Part shown: one piece after another, positions 41,409-49,446 of the stretch
How positions within the stretch are numbered: position 1 is the first letter of the stretch
Layout of the letters: the number at the start of each line of letters is the position of its first letter
Assembly: GCF_007827815.1 (NCBI RefSeq)
Contig: NZ_VITH01000003.1
Coordinates: forward strand, 124,001-188,000
Source: Azospirillum brasilense
GTDB lineage: Bacteria > Pseudomonadota > Alphaproteobacteria > Azospirillales > Azospirillaceae
Direction of reading: 5' to 3'
DNA: 64,000 nt
Notes under the pieces: model-generated
Database searches by the model: none
What the model was told of the DNA's origin: nothing
What the model saw: only the letters and a program-made list of their open reading frames with translations
Translations under genes and position numbers: made by a program

Positions 41409-42518
41409 ATGAGTGACACCGGTGCGGCGAAGCGTCCGCCGACCATCGACGACGTCCTCCGCCTCCGGGCAGCGGAGCCGCTGCCTTCCAGCGACGGAAG
41501 AACGGAGGATGGGGCGGCCCGCGACGGGGCCGCTCCGCCGCGCATCGTCGAGATCGCCCGGCTTGCCGGGGTCTCGCCGATCACCGTCTCGCGCGCCCTG
41601 CGCCAGCCGGAGAAGGTGGCCGAGGCCAAGCGCCGCAAGATCCTGGAGATCGTCGAGCGCACCGGCTACGCCACCAACCCGCACGCCCGCGCGCTGAGGT
41701 CGGGCCACTCGAACATCGTCGCCGCCTTCGTTTCCAACCTTCAAAGCCAGCAGTTCTGCCTTGCCGTGCAGGGCTGCGGCGAGGTGCTGGAGCCGCAGGG
41801 CTACCAGCTGATGATCGGGCAGACCTCCTACTCCTACGCCAAGGAAACGACGATGATCCAGTCGCTGCGCGAGATGCGCCCGGCGGCGGTCATGTTCACC
41901 GGCGTCATCGAGATCGAGGAGAACCGGCGGGCCCTGCGGGCGCTCGGGATTCCGATCATGGAGACCTGGGCCTATCCCCGCGACCCGATCGACATGCTGG
42001 TCGGCTTCTCGAACATCGACAGCGGCCGCTTCGCGGCGGAGCATTTCGCCGGGCGGGGCTATCGCCGCGTCGCCTTCATCGGCCGCCGCAGCGGCCGCGG
42101 CGCCCTTCGCCTCAACGGTTTCCGCGAGGGGGCCCGCGCCGCCGGGCTCGACATCGTCGCCGAGCTTTCGGTCGACAGGGTCACCAGCATGGTCGACGGC
42201 CGTCGCGCGCTCGCCGAGCTGCTGTCCGGCAACGCCGCGATCGAGGCGGTGTTCTGCGCCAACGATCTGCTGGCGACCGGCGCGCTGCTGGAGGCGCGCC
42301 GGTTGGGTCTGCGCCTCCCCGAAGACATCGCCATCCTCGGCTTCGGTCACAGTGACGTTGCCGAAGAGCTGCCGCCCGGACTGACCACCATCGGGATCGA
42401 CAGCCGCGACCTTGGCCGCCAAGCCGGATCGATGATCCTGCAGCGGATGCGCGGAGACATGCCAGCGGAGCCGATCCGTGCCATCGATCTGACACTGACC
42501 CATCGCGGAAGCAGCTGA
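41409..42518 (+). CDS. LacI-family transcriptional regulator
   Basis: A 369-residue repressor. An unusual N-terminal extension of about 50 residues precedes the LacI helix-turn-helix (IVEIARLAGVSPITVSRALR), hinge helix (NPHARALRSGHSN) and a periplasmic-binding-protein-like effector domain (FVSNLQSQQFCLAVQG; RRVAFIGRR; FCANDLLATGALLEARR; TTIGIDSRDLGRQAG). The overall type is GntR/IdnR-like. It is last in the operon whose promoter carries two LacI-type operators (35512-35558), so it probably represses that promoter and is autoregulated. GGGGAGACGGGC precedes ATG 41409. Confidence 0.9.
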   Translation: MSDTGAAKRPPTIDDVLRLRAAEPLPSSDGRTEDGAARDGAAPPRIVEIARLAGVSPITVSRALRQPEKVAEAKRRKILEIVERTGYATNPHARALRSGHSNIVAAFVSNLQSQQFCLAVQGCGEVLEPQGYQLMIGQTSYSYAKETTMIQSLREMRPAAVMFTGVIEIEENRRALRALGIPIMETWAYPRDPIDMLVGFSNIDSGRFAAEHFAGRGYRRVAFIGRRSGRGALRLNGFREGARAAGLDIVAELSVDRVTSMVDGRRALAELLSGNAAIEAVFCANDLLATGALLEARRLGLRLPEDIAILGFGHSDVAEELPPGLTTIGIDSRDLGRQAGSMILQRMRGDMPAEPIRAIDLTLTHRGSS

Positions 42519-42676
42519 GGCGGCACCGTCAACCCGGCGCCGTCATGAAACGCCACACCCGCCGCGCTTTCGCCGTGTCAAAGTGACAGCTCAGCCGCGG
42601 TCGACGGAGCGGCGGGTCATCATTTCGGTGAACCGCTGGTTCTCCCGCATCGGCGGAGGCGGGAACATGAGGACGC

Positions 42677-43555
42677 TCATACCGCCTCAGGGCGCCGCAA
42701 TCCGGCAGGAACGGCGATCTGGGTGCGGTGCATGCGGCGGCGCTGGTGCTCGGGAAAGGGATCGCGGCGGTGCATGGTCCAGCGGTTGTCCCACATCACG
42801 AGATCGCCGACCCGCCATTGGTGGTGCCAGGACAGCTCCGGACGCACCGCCGCCTCCCACACCGCATCGAGCAGGGCTTCGCTCTCCGCCGGCGGCAGGC
42901 CGGGAATGCAGGCATGCGGGCGGCGACCCAGAAGCAGCGCCTTGCGCCCGCTCACCGGGTGGATGATGACCAGCGGATGCACGGTGCCCGGCGATGTGGC
43001 GAGGTCGGTCGGAGGCGCGAAGCCCTGCCGCAGATAGCCGCCGCTGTTGGTGGTGCTGTCGTGCTTGATCGACAGCCCGTCGATCCGCCGCTTCAGTTCC
43101 TCGGGCAGGGCGTCGTAGGCGGCGAACATGCTGATGAATCCGGTGTCCCCACCCTCCTCCGGCACCTCCAGCGCGTAGAGGCTGCTGGCGTAGGGCGGGG
43201 TCTCCAGATAGGTCATGTCGGCGTGCCAGACCGACTCCCCCGCCCCCAGCGCGCCGATGGGGCGGCCCTGCTCGGTGACGTTGGAGATGACGTAGACCTC
43301 CTCGAAGCCCGGCGCGTGCAACCGGCCATGCTCGGTGATCGGCGCCTTGTCGAGCGGGCCGAAATGGCCGGACACCCGGACGAGGTCAGCGTCGGACAGC
43401 GTCTGGTCGCGGAACACCAGCACCAGATGGCGGTCCAGCGCCGCGGCCAGCGCAGCGGCGCTGGCGCCATCCAGCGGCCGCGACAGGTCGATGCCGCGGA
43501 TTTCGGCCCCCAGCGTGGGGGAGACCGGATGGGTGGTGAAGGTGGGGTGGGTCAT
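42677..43555 (-). CDS. TauD/TfdA-type Fe(II)/2-oxoglutarate dioxygenase (first copy)
   Basis: A 292-residue dioxygenase. Metal ligands are His111 and Asp113 (SVWHADMTYLETP) and distal His262 (WTMHRRDPF), with Arg277 (RRMHRTQI) for 2-oxoglutarate. The N-terminal PTLGAEIRGIDLSRPL and LVLVFRDQTLSDADL are family standards. It would oxidise a sulfonate, sulfate ester or related substrate with release of sulfite or sulfate. It follows a sulfonate-type binding protein gene by 10 bases in the minus-strand operon that starts at 47148. The ATG at 43555 has GAGGGCG upstream and homology from residue 10; the longer frame to 43672 is unrelated. Confidence 0.88.
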   Translation of the reverse strand: MTHPTFTTHPVSPTLGAEIRGIDLSRPLDGASAAALAAALDRHLVLVFRDQTLSDADLVRVSGHFGPLDKAPITEHGRLHAPGFEEVYVISNVTEQGRPIGALGAGESVWHADMTYLETPPYASSLYALEVPEEGGDTGFISMFAAYDALPEELKRRIDGLSIKHDSTTNSGGYLRQGFAPPTDLATSPGTVHPLVIIHPVSGRKALLLGRRPHACIPGLPPAESEALLDAVWEAAVRPELSWHHQWRVGDLVMWDNRWTMHRRDPFPEHQRRRMHRTQIAVPAGLRRPEAV

Positions 43556-43565
43556 GAAAACGCCC

Positions 43566-44612
43566 TCAGCTTCCGGTGCGGTCGTGGATGTCGGCGAAGA
43601 ACAGGTCGCGCCAGTCGGCGGGCCGGTTGCGGATCGAGCCGATGCGCGCCATGAAGTCGGTGAAGATGCCAATGCCGCGCGGGGCGAGGTCGTAGGACAC
43701 CTCCGGATGGGCGATCATCGCCGCCACCTCCTCCTCGCCCAGCTTGGACTTTTCGATGCGGATGTAGGCGCGGGCGGCCTCCCTGGGGTCGGCCTTGATG
43801 AGGGCCACCGCGTCCTCCAGCGCCGCCAGCACCGCCTTGGTCAGCCGCGGGTTGGCCTCATGGAAGGCGGCGGAGGTCCACAGCGCGCTGAAGGACGCCG
43901 GCCCGCCCAGCACGTCGTAGCTGCTCAGCACCTTGTGGATCTTCGGGTCGCGGAGCTGCTGGTCCTGGAAGGGCGGGCTGGTGAAGTGGGCGGTGATCTC
44001 CGTCCGGCCGGACAGCAGGGCGGCGGTGCCGTCGGGATGGGCCAGCGACACGGTCAGAGGGTCCAGCCGCGCGTGCTGGCCGGGGCCGAAGACCTGCTCG
44101 GCGGCGATCTGGAGCACGATGGCCTGATAGGAGGCGCGGACCGACGGCACGACAATGCGGTCCTTGTCCGTGAAGTCCGTCAGGCCCTTCACCCCGGGCC
44201 GGTTGGTGTTGAGGTAGGCCGGCTGGGCGTTCAGCGCGGCCAGCCCGCGCAGGTTGGCGTTTCCCTTCGTTTTATCCCAGGCGATGATGAAGGCCGGCAC
44301 ACCCGCCGCCCCGAAATCGGCGTTGCCGGACAGGGTGGCCTCGGTGATCGTCGTCGGGTTGCCGAGCGGGGTGTAGCGGACCGTCACCGCGCCCAGCCCG
44401 GCGGCGCGGGCGTGCGTCTCCACCAGCCCCTTGTCCTCCATGACGTAAAGCGGCAGGTAGCCGAGGCCGAGGTTGCGGGCGAAGCGGACCTCTGTCGCCT
44501 CGGCCTGCGCGGGGACCGGCGACAGGCCGGCGAAGCCGGCGGCGAGCAGAAGGGCGGCGCCGAGAAGCGTCCGGCGCGGAACGGAAACGCGCATGGAAAA
44601 GGGCGTGGTCAT
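43566..44612 (-). CDS. Sulfonate/nitrate-type ABC transporter binding protein (SsuA-like)
   Basis: A 348-residue NMT1/SsuA-family binding protein. The leader (about 1-36) has an Arg pair followed by a hydrophobic core (PRRTLLGAALLLAAGFAGL) and ends PAQA. Features include LGLGYLPLYVMEDKGLVE, the TPLGNPTTITEATLSGNADFG stretch shortened in many members, and TAALLSGRTEITAHFTSPPF. There is no permease or ATPase next to it, so it may feed the SsuBC-like pair at 48620-50325. The neighbouring dioxygenase and rhodanese genes suggest an organosulfur ligand. Confidence 0.85.
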   Translation of the reverse strand: MTTPFSMRVSVPRRTLLGAALLLAAGFAGLSPVPAQAEATEVRFARNLGLGYLPLYVMEDKGLVETHARAAGLGAVTVRYTPLGNPTTITEATLSGNADFGAAGVPAFIIAWDKTKGNANLRGLAALNAQPAYLNTNRPGVKGLTDFTDKDRIVVPSVRASYQAIVLQIAAEQVFGPGQHARLDPLTVSLAHPDGTAALLSGRTEITAHFTSPPFQDQQLRDPKIHKVLSSYDVLGGPASFSALWTSAAFHEANPRLTKAVLAALEDAVALIKADPREAARAYIRIEKSKLGEEEVAAMIAHPEVSYDLAPRGIGIFTDFMARIGSIRNRPADWRDLFFADIHDRTGS

Positions 44613-44635
44613 GGTGTGTCCCGTGAAAAAGCCGG

Positions 44636-46255
44636 TCAGATGACGCGGAAATTGTGGGCGCCGTCGCGCTTCAGCTGGTCCACCAGCTCAAGCTCCCAGT
44701 CGATGTAGCCCTGCATGGCGGCGGCGCTGTTGTCGGTGCCCTCGTAGGGGCGCTTGTAGACGTCGTCCGGCTCCGGCCCCAGGCGCTCCAGCCCGGCGCT
44801 GAGCGGCAGCCCGGCCGCCACCCAGCCCTGCGTGCCGCCCTCCAGCAGCAGCGGGACCGCTCCCGGAGGGAAATCGGCGGCGGCGTAGCGGGTCAGCGTG
44901 CCGTCCCGGCAGGTCAGCACCGGGCGCACGCCCTTCGGCAGGCGGGCGATGGTGCCGCCCAGACGCGCGCGGGTCGAAAAATACGCTCCCGGAATGTGGC
45001 CGGCGCGGTAGCGCGGGCTGCGGGCGATGTCGATCACCGCCGCCTCGCCGTTCTCCAGAAGGGCCAGCAGGTCGCGCGGCGCCACCGTCTCCGCGCCGAC
45101 GTCCGGTACCCGCGGCAGGCGGCGGCGGTCGGGGCCGCTCTCGATGCCCAGAGACGCCACGTCGCCCTCCAGCACATGCACCTCCCAGCCGAGCTGCGCC
45201 AGCCAGGAGGCGGTCATGTCGGCGCGCGGGCCGCCGCCGCCCGCCGGATCGTCGGCCAGCACGATGCGGGCGCCGCGCACCGCGACATGCTCGTCCGTCG
45301 CCTGGACGAGCTGCCCGCCCGCCGCGTGGCGGAAGCCCGGCAGATGGCCGGCCGCGTACTCCTCCGGCGTGCGCACGTCGAAGAGATGCAGGGTGCGCCG
45401 CTCGTCGCCGCGGAAGGCGTCCAGCGCGGCGGGGCCGATGCGCCCGACGCCGGCCCGATCGGCCACCGCGCGGGCGGCCTTGCGGCCCTTGGCGTCGCCC
45501 TCCGGCGACACCGCCGGAAAGCGCCCGTCGCGCCCGCGGTCCAGCTCCAGCCCGGCCAGGGTCCAGCCGATGGTGCCGTTGCGCAGCGCCGCCACCCGGT
45601 TGGGGATGCCGGCGTTCACCAGCGACTGCGTGCCGATGATCGAACGGGTGCGCCCGGCGCAGTTGACGACGACCAGCGTCCGCGGGTCGGGCGCGATGTC
45701 GTGGACGCGCTTGACCAGTTCGGCCCCCGGCACGCTGATGCCGCCGGGAATCGCCATGGTCTGGAACTCCTCGTAGCGGCGGGCGTCGAGGATCACCAGA
45801 TCGGCCCCGGTGTCGACGAGCGTCTTCACCTCGTCGGCGGACAGCGACGGGGTGTGGCGGTGATGCTCCACCCACTCGCCGAACGCCTTGCTGGGCACGT
45901 TGACGTCCCGGTAGACCTCGAACCCGGCGGCGGTCCAGCCGGCCAGCCCGCCCTCCAGCAGCGTCACCTCGCGGTAGCCCAGCGCCAGGAGCCGCCGCGC
46001 CGCTGGCTCGGCGTAGCCCTCGCCGTTGTCGTAGACGGTGATCGGCACGTCGCGCCGCGGCAGCAGGTCATAAGCCAGAAGCTCCACCCGGCTGAGCGGC
46101 AGCGACACGGCGAACAGCGGGTGGGCCAACGAATAGGGTCCCTCCTCCCGCGCGTCGAGAAGGGCGACCTCCCTGCGGTCGATCCAGTCGCGGCGGATGT
46201 CCGCGGCGGTGCGGGTGGCGAGCGGTGCGGTGTCGGGTGGGGCGGTGTCGGGCAT
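44636..46255 (-). CDS. Four-domain rhodanese-like sulfurtransferase
   Basis: A 539-residue protein made of four rhodanese modules (about 10-125, 130-250, 275-385, 395-515). A catalytic-type Cys is present in the second (VVVNCAGRTRSIIG) and fourth (PVLTCRDGTLTRYAA) modules. The equivalent loop of the first (ITVYDNGEG) and third (IVLADDPAGG) lacks Cys, so these are probably structural. It would move sulfane sulfur, for example from thiosulfate, to a thiol or cyanide acceptor. No signal peptide is seen, so it is cytoplasmic. It follows the cysteine-dioxygenase-like gene by 20 bases. ATG 46255 has GGAAAG upstream. Confidence 0.9.
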   Translation of the reverse strand: MPDTAPPDTAPLATRTAADIRRDWIDRREVALLDAREEGPYSLAHPLFAVSLPLSRVELLAYDLLPRRDVPITVYDNGEGYAEPAARRLLALGYREVTLLEGGLAGWTAAGFEVYRDVNVPSKAFGEWVEHHRHTPSLSADEVKTLVDTGADLVILDARRYEEFQTMAIPGGISVPGAELVKRVHDIAPDPRTLVVVNCAGRTRSIIGTQSLVNAGIPNRVAALRNGTIGWTLAGLELDRGRDGRFPAVSPEGDAKGRKAARAVADRAGVGRIGPAALDAFRGDERRTLHLFDVRTPEEYAAGHLPGFRHAAGGQLVQATDEHVAVRGARIVLADDPAGGGGPRADMTASWLAQLGWEVHVLEGDVASLGIESGPDRRRLPRVPDVGAETVAPRDLLALLENGEAAVIDIARSPRYRAGHIPGAYFSTRARLGGTIARLPKGVRPVLTCRDGTLTRYAAADFPPGAVPLLLEGGTQGWVAAGLPLSAGLERLGPEPDDVYKRPYEGTDNSAAAMQGYIDWELELVDQLKRDGAHNFRVI

Positions 46256-46275
46256 GGTTTGCTTTCCGGGACCTG

Positions 46276-46890
46276 TTATGCGGCTTGCGGAACGGACTTC
46301 GAGCGGTCCCACAGGTTGGGCAGGGCATTGTTGGCGTAGCCGGAGATGAAGGGCTTGCGCTCGCCGGTCAGCGGATCGAAGACTGACCGCCGAATGGCGC
46401 CGATGTTGCCGCCATAGACGTGGATGCTGATCGACGGTCGGTCGGTCAGCGCGTTGGAAATGGCGTGGACGTCGCCGAGGCGCGGCGACACCGCCTCCAC
46501 CGATCCGACCGGCAGAAAGTCGGCGGCGGAGGGGATGGGCGGGCCGTCCTGCAATTCGTAGCGTTGGGAATGTTCCGCCCCGCGCAGCACGCCGACGAGG
46601 CCCCAGACGGTGTGGTCGTGGATCGGCGTGCGCTGTCCCGGTCCCCAGACGAAGCTGACGACCGAGAAGCGCTCATGAGGATCGCAATGCAGCAGATACT
46701 GCCGGTAATGGACCGGATCGGGCTGCGCGTAGGCGTCGGGCAGCCAGTCGTCCACGGCGACCAGCCCGGCCAGCAGGCTGCGCCCCGAGTCAAGAATGGC
46801 GGCCTCGTCGTCGAACCGCTCCACCAGACGGGTGAAGTCGCCAATGAAGCCGCGCAGGCGGGACAGGTTGGAAGGGGTGGGATCGGTCAT
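46276..46890 (-). CDS. Cysteine dioxygenase family cupin (thiol dioxygenase)
   Basis: A 204-residue cupin. The Fe(II) ligands appear as His-x-His in RTPIHDHTVWGLVGVLRG and a later His in RLGDVHAISN, the three-His site of cysteine and 3-mercaptopropionate dioxygenases. It oxidises a small thiol to its sulfinate with O2. Together with the rhodanese gene downstream it suggests processing of cysteine- or mercaptan-derived sulfur. The start is the ATG complementary to 46888-46890. Which thiol is used cannot be read directly. Confidence 0.88.
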   Translation of the reverse strand: MTDPTPSNLSRLRGFIGDFTRLVERFDDEAAILDSGRSLLAGLVAVDDWLPDAYAQPDPVHYRQYLLHCDPHERFSVVSFVWGPGQRTPIHDHTVWGLVGVLRGAEHSQRYELQDGPPIPSAADFLPVGSVEAVSPRLGDVHAISNALTDRPSISIHVYGGNIGAIRRSVFDPLTGERKPFISGYANNALPNLWDRSKSVPQAA

Positions 46891-46944
46891 GGCATCCGTC
46901 CATCCGGAACGTTGGGGGGCGGCCGAGGCCGGGGGTGGGGCGGA

Positions 46945-47148
46945 TCAGGCCAGCGCGGCCACCAGCACCGGAAGGACGGCCAGGACGACACCGGCCCCCA
47001 AGGCCAGCCGACGGCCGAGCAACGGCTGCTCCGCGTGCGTCCGGTCCGGCGCGTCGTCCGAAGGATCCGGCGGCAGTGGCAAAGGCAAGGAGCAAGACGG
47101 GCTGAGCGAAGCGATCAGCATCCATTGGAAGTCATCCGAAGCCTTCAT
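46945..47148 (-). CDS. Small protein with C-terminal membrane segment, unknown function
   Basis: A 67-residue protein starting MKASDDFQWMLIASLSPS. A Pro/Asp-rich middle (PLPLPPDPSDDAPD) is followed by a single C-terminal hydrophobic segment (ALGAGVVLAVLPVLVAALA), giving a tail-anchored topology. The ATG is preceded by a perfect AGGAGG (47155-47160 on the minus strand) with six bases between, strong evidence that it is translated. It is the first gene of the minus-strand sulfur operon. I do not recognise the family. Confidence 0.65.
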   Translation of the reverse strand: MKASDDFQWMLIASLSPSCSLPLPLPPDPSDDAPDRTHAEQPLLGRRLALGAGVVLAVLPVLVAALA

Positions 47149-47216
47149 GCCGGACCTCCTGCTTGAAAGGGTGGACGACGGGGGAGCGTCGTCCGGACAA
47201 TTGCCGCACTAAAAAC

Positions 47217-47282
47217 AACACTTTTTCATAGTGTTATTTATCCCATTCCATATAGGAAAATAGGTTTTTTGTTTGACGTCAA
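47217..47282 (-). promoter_or_regulatory. AT-rich control region of the thiol dioxygenase/rhodanese operon
   Basis: An AT-rich island upstream of the 67-residue gene. It holds an inverted repeat AACACT-N7-AGTGTT (47217-47235), a block reading CCTATTTTCCTATA on the minus strand (47251-47264) and a TTGACGTCAA palindrome around 47272-47281. Similar TTTCCC/TTCCTAT blocks occur ahead of the two other sulfur operons (51381, 52591). A clear -35/-10 pair is not evident. Confidence 0.45.
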
Positions 47283-47372
47283 GCTTGCACTTCCCCCCGA
47301 GCGCGGTTTTCCGCTGGTTCAGCGACGTGGACGGGCGACGCGATCGCGGGAAGACGGAGCAGGAAGACGGGA

Positions 47373-47663
47373 ATGAGCGACACGCGACGCGTCTTGATCG
47401 CCGGAGCGGAAGCGGTCGGCGCCCATCCGGCGCGTGCCGGGCAGTCCCTGCGCTTCGAGCCGGCGCCGCTGCTCCTGGGATTCGCGCCGGGACCGATGAT
47501 GGAGGCGAATCTGCGGCGCGCCATGATCCTGTCGCGCGGCGATCCGACCGTCTTCCTGCGCGAGCCGATCAGCCTCGCGCTGCTGGTTCTCACCGGCCTG
47601 CTGCTGGCCGCCATCATCCTCCCCGCCGTCCGCCGGAACCGCGAGCGCGTGTTCGCGGAATGA
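47373..47663 (+). pseudogene. C-terminal fragment of a TctA-family tricarboxylate transporter permease
   Basis: A 96-codon frame whose last 66 residues match the end of TctA large permeases: PAPLLLGFAPGPMMEANLRR, AMILSRGDPTVFLREPISLA and one membrane segment to the stop. A whole TctA has about 500 residues, so over 85% is missing. The first 30 residues (from MSDTRRVLIAG) do not match the family. The frame is intact with a plausible AGGAAGACGGGA before the ATG, so a small membrane protein may still be made. It lies isolated between two minus-strand sulfur operons and probably marks a deletion or rearrangement junction. Confidence 0.7.
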
Positions 47664-47687
47664 CCGGCGGGCGGTACGGGCATCCAG

Positions 47688-48596
47688 TCAGGGCTGCGGC
47701 GCGGAGCCGATGAAGGCCGAGGCGCGCTCGCCCCACCGCTCATGCGGGTAGTAGTCCCAGACGGCGTGGTGCTGGGTGGCCCAGTTGTCCCAGAAGACCA
47801 GGGAGTTGGGGCGCCAGTGGATGCGCGTCTGGAAGGCCAGGTTCTTTTCGATGTGGCGGAACAGCAGGCCCAGGATGGCGTCGCTCTCGGTGCGCGTCAG
47901 CTGGACGATGTGGCTGGTGAAGGCCTCGTTGACGAACAGGTACTTGCGCCCGGTCAGATGATGGCGCGCCACCACCGGATGCTCGGCGGACGGAAAGGTC
48001 TGCCCCGGCTGCGGCGTGGCGCCATAGCCCGCCGTCCAGGCCTTGCCCCCGTCATGGACGGCGGTCAGGCCGTCGAGCAGCGCCTTGACCTTCTCCGACA
48101 GCGAATCATAGGCCAGATACATGTTGGCGAAGGCGGTGTCGCCGCCGATCTCCGGCTGTTTGGTGACGCGCAGGAAGGAGCCCCAGATGGGTTCGGGATC
48201 GCAGGTCACGTCGGAATGCCACGCGTCGCCGGCGGTGTAGCGGGCTTCGGGGCCGGTGCGCCAGGCCAGGATCTCCGGGTCGTGGTCGTTCGACGACAAT
48301 TGCCGGGCGCCCCCCAGCACATGGCGGTGCAGCGTGCCGAAGTGGCGGGCGAAGCGCTTGTGGTCCTCCGCGGTGATCTCCTGGTCGCGGAACACCAGCA
48401 CCAGATGGGCGGCGATGGCCTTGCGGATGTCGGCCAACTGCGCGTCGCTCAACGGCCTGGACAGGTCCACGCCCTCGACCTCGGCGCCCAGGATGGGCGA
48501 CAGCGGGCGCACCGCGATGCTGTCGTAGCTCGGGCGCTCGCGGCGGCTCCAGTCGGCGATGGCGGTCTTGTCGTGGAAGTCGCGGTAGAAGCTCAT
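47688..48596 (-). CDS. TauD/TfdA-type Fe(II)/2-oxoglutarate dioxygenase (second copy)
   Basis: A 302-residue dioxygenase with His127 and Asp129 (DAWHSDVTCDPEP), a distal His in WATQHHAVWDYYPHER and a C-terminal Arg near GERASAF. PILGAEVEGVDLSRPL and LVLVFRDQEITAEDHKRFARHFG are standard. It is last in the ssuA-ssuC-ssuB minus-strand operon, 23 bases after the ATPase gene. That pairs it with that importer: the substrate is likely a sulfonate or sulfate ester brought in by it. GAGGCG precedes the ATG. Confidence 0.88.
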   Translation of the reverse strand: MSFYRDFHDKTAIADWSRRERPSYDSIAVRPLSPILGAEVEGVDLSRPLSDAQLADIRKAIAAHLVLVFRDQEITAEDHKRFARHFGTLHRHVLGGARQLSSNDHDPEILAWRTGPEARYTAGDAWHSDVTCDPEPIWGSFLRVTKQPEIGGDTAFANMYLAYDSLSEKVKALLDGLTAVHDGGKAWTAGYGATPQPGQTFPSAEHPVVARHHLTGRKYLFVNEAFTSHIVQLTRTESDAILGLLFRHIEKNLAFQTRIHWRPNSLVFWDNWATQHHAVWDYYPHERWGERASAFIGSAPQP

Positions 48597-48619
48597 GATG
48601 GTCGCCTCAGATTTTGCCG

Positions 48620-49441
48620 TTAGATTTCGTAGGCGAACGGAAGCTCCGACGCGGTGAAGAACTCGCGGTGGATTTCCTTGCGCAAAGCGATGAAGTCGGG
48701 GCTCGACCGGTCGCGCGGGCGCGGCAGCCCGACCGGCAGCCTCTTGCGGATGGTGCCGGGGCGCGACGACATGACCACCACCTCGTCGCCGAGGAAGACG
48801 GCCTCGTCGATGTCGTGGGTGACCAGGATCATGGTCGTGCGCTGCGCCTCCCAGATGCGCAGGATCTCCTGCTGCATCTGGATCCGGGTCAGGGCATCCA
48901 GCGCGCCGAACGGCTCGTCCAACAGCAGCACCCGCGGCTGGTTGACGAGCGCGCGGGCGATTGCCACGCGCTGGGCCATGCCGCCGGAGAGCTGGTGCGG
49001 GTGGGCCTTGGCGAAGCCCTCCAGCCCGACCAGTTCCAGATGCTCCCGCACCCGCCGGGCGACCTCCGCCCTGGGCAGGGTCTTCAGCCCGAAGGCGATG
49101 TTCTGCTCGACCGTCAGCCAGGGCAGCAGGCGGTGCTCCTGGAAGATGACCCCACGGTCGAGGCCGGGACCGCCGATGGGCCGCCCGTCGAGCGTGACGG
49201 ACCCGTCATAGCTGGTCTCCAGACCAGCGATGATGCGCAGAAGCGTGCTCTTGCCGCAGCCGGAACTGCCGACGATGCTGACGAAGCTCCCGCCCGGAAC
49301 GTCGAGCCGGATGTCGCCGAGCGCCTGGACCGTTTCGGTCCTGAGCGGGCCGGTCTTCAGCGTGAAGGTCTTGGACAGCGGGCCGATGCGCAGGCTGGCG
49401 GCGCGATCGGCGCCCGCCTTGCGGGCAGCGGTGGCAACCAT
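48620..49441 (-). CDS. ssuB: Sulfonate-type ABC transporter ATP-binding protein (SsuB-like)
   Basis: A 273-residue ATPase of the nitrate/sulfonate/taurine family: Walker A VGSSGCGKST, Q-loop FQEHRLLPWLTVEQN, signature LSGGMAQR, Walker [16 protein letters not shown] and H-loop ILVTHDIDEAVFLGDEVVVM. The ATG complementary to 49439-49441 lies 5 bases after the permease stop. The N-terminal 30 residues before the fold are Ala/Arg-rich. It energises the permease encoded upstream. Confidence 0.92.
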   Translation of the reverse strand: MVATAARKAGADRAASLRIGPLSKTFTLKTGPLRTETVQALGDIRLDVPGGSFVSIVGSSGCGKSTLLRIIAGLETSYDGSVTLDGRPIGGPGLDRGVIFQEHRLLPWLTVEQNIAFGLKTLPRAEVARRVREHLELVGLEGFAKAHPHQLSGGMAQRVAIARALVNQPRVLLLDEPFGALDALTRIQMQQEILRIWEAQRTTMILVTHDIDEAVFLGDEVVVMSSRPGTIRKRLPVGLPRPRDRSSPDFIALRKEIHREFFTASELPFAYEI

Positions 49442-49446
49442 GGCGG

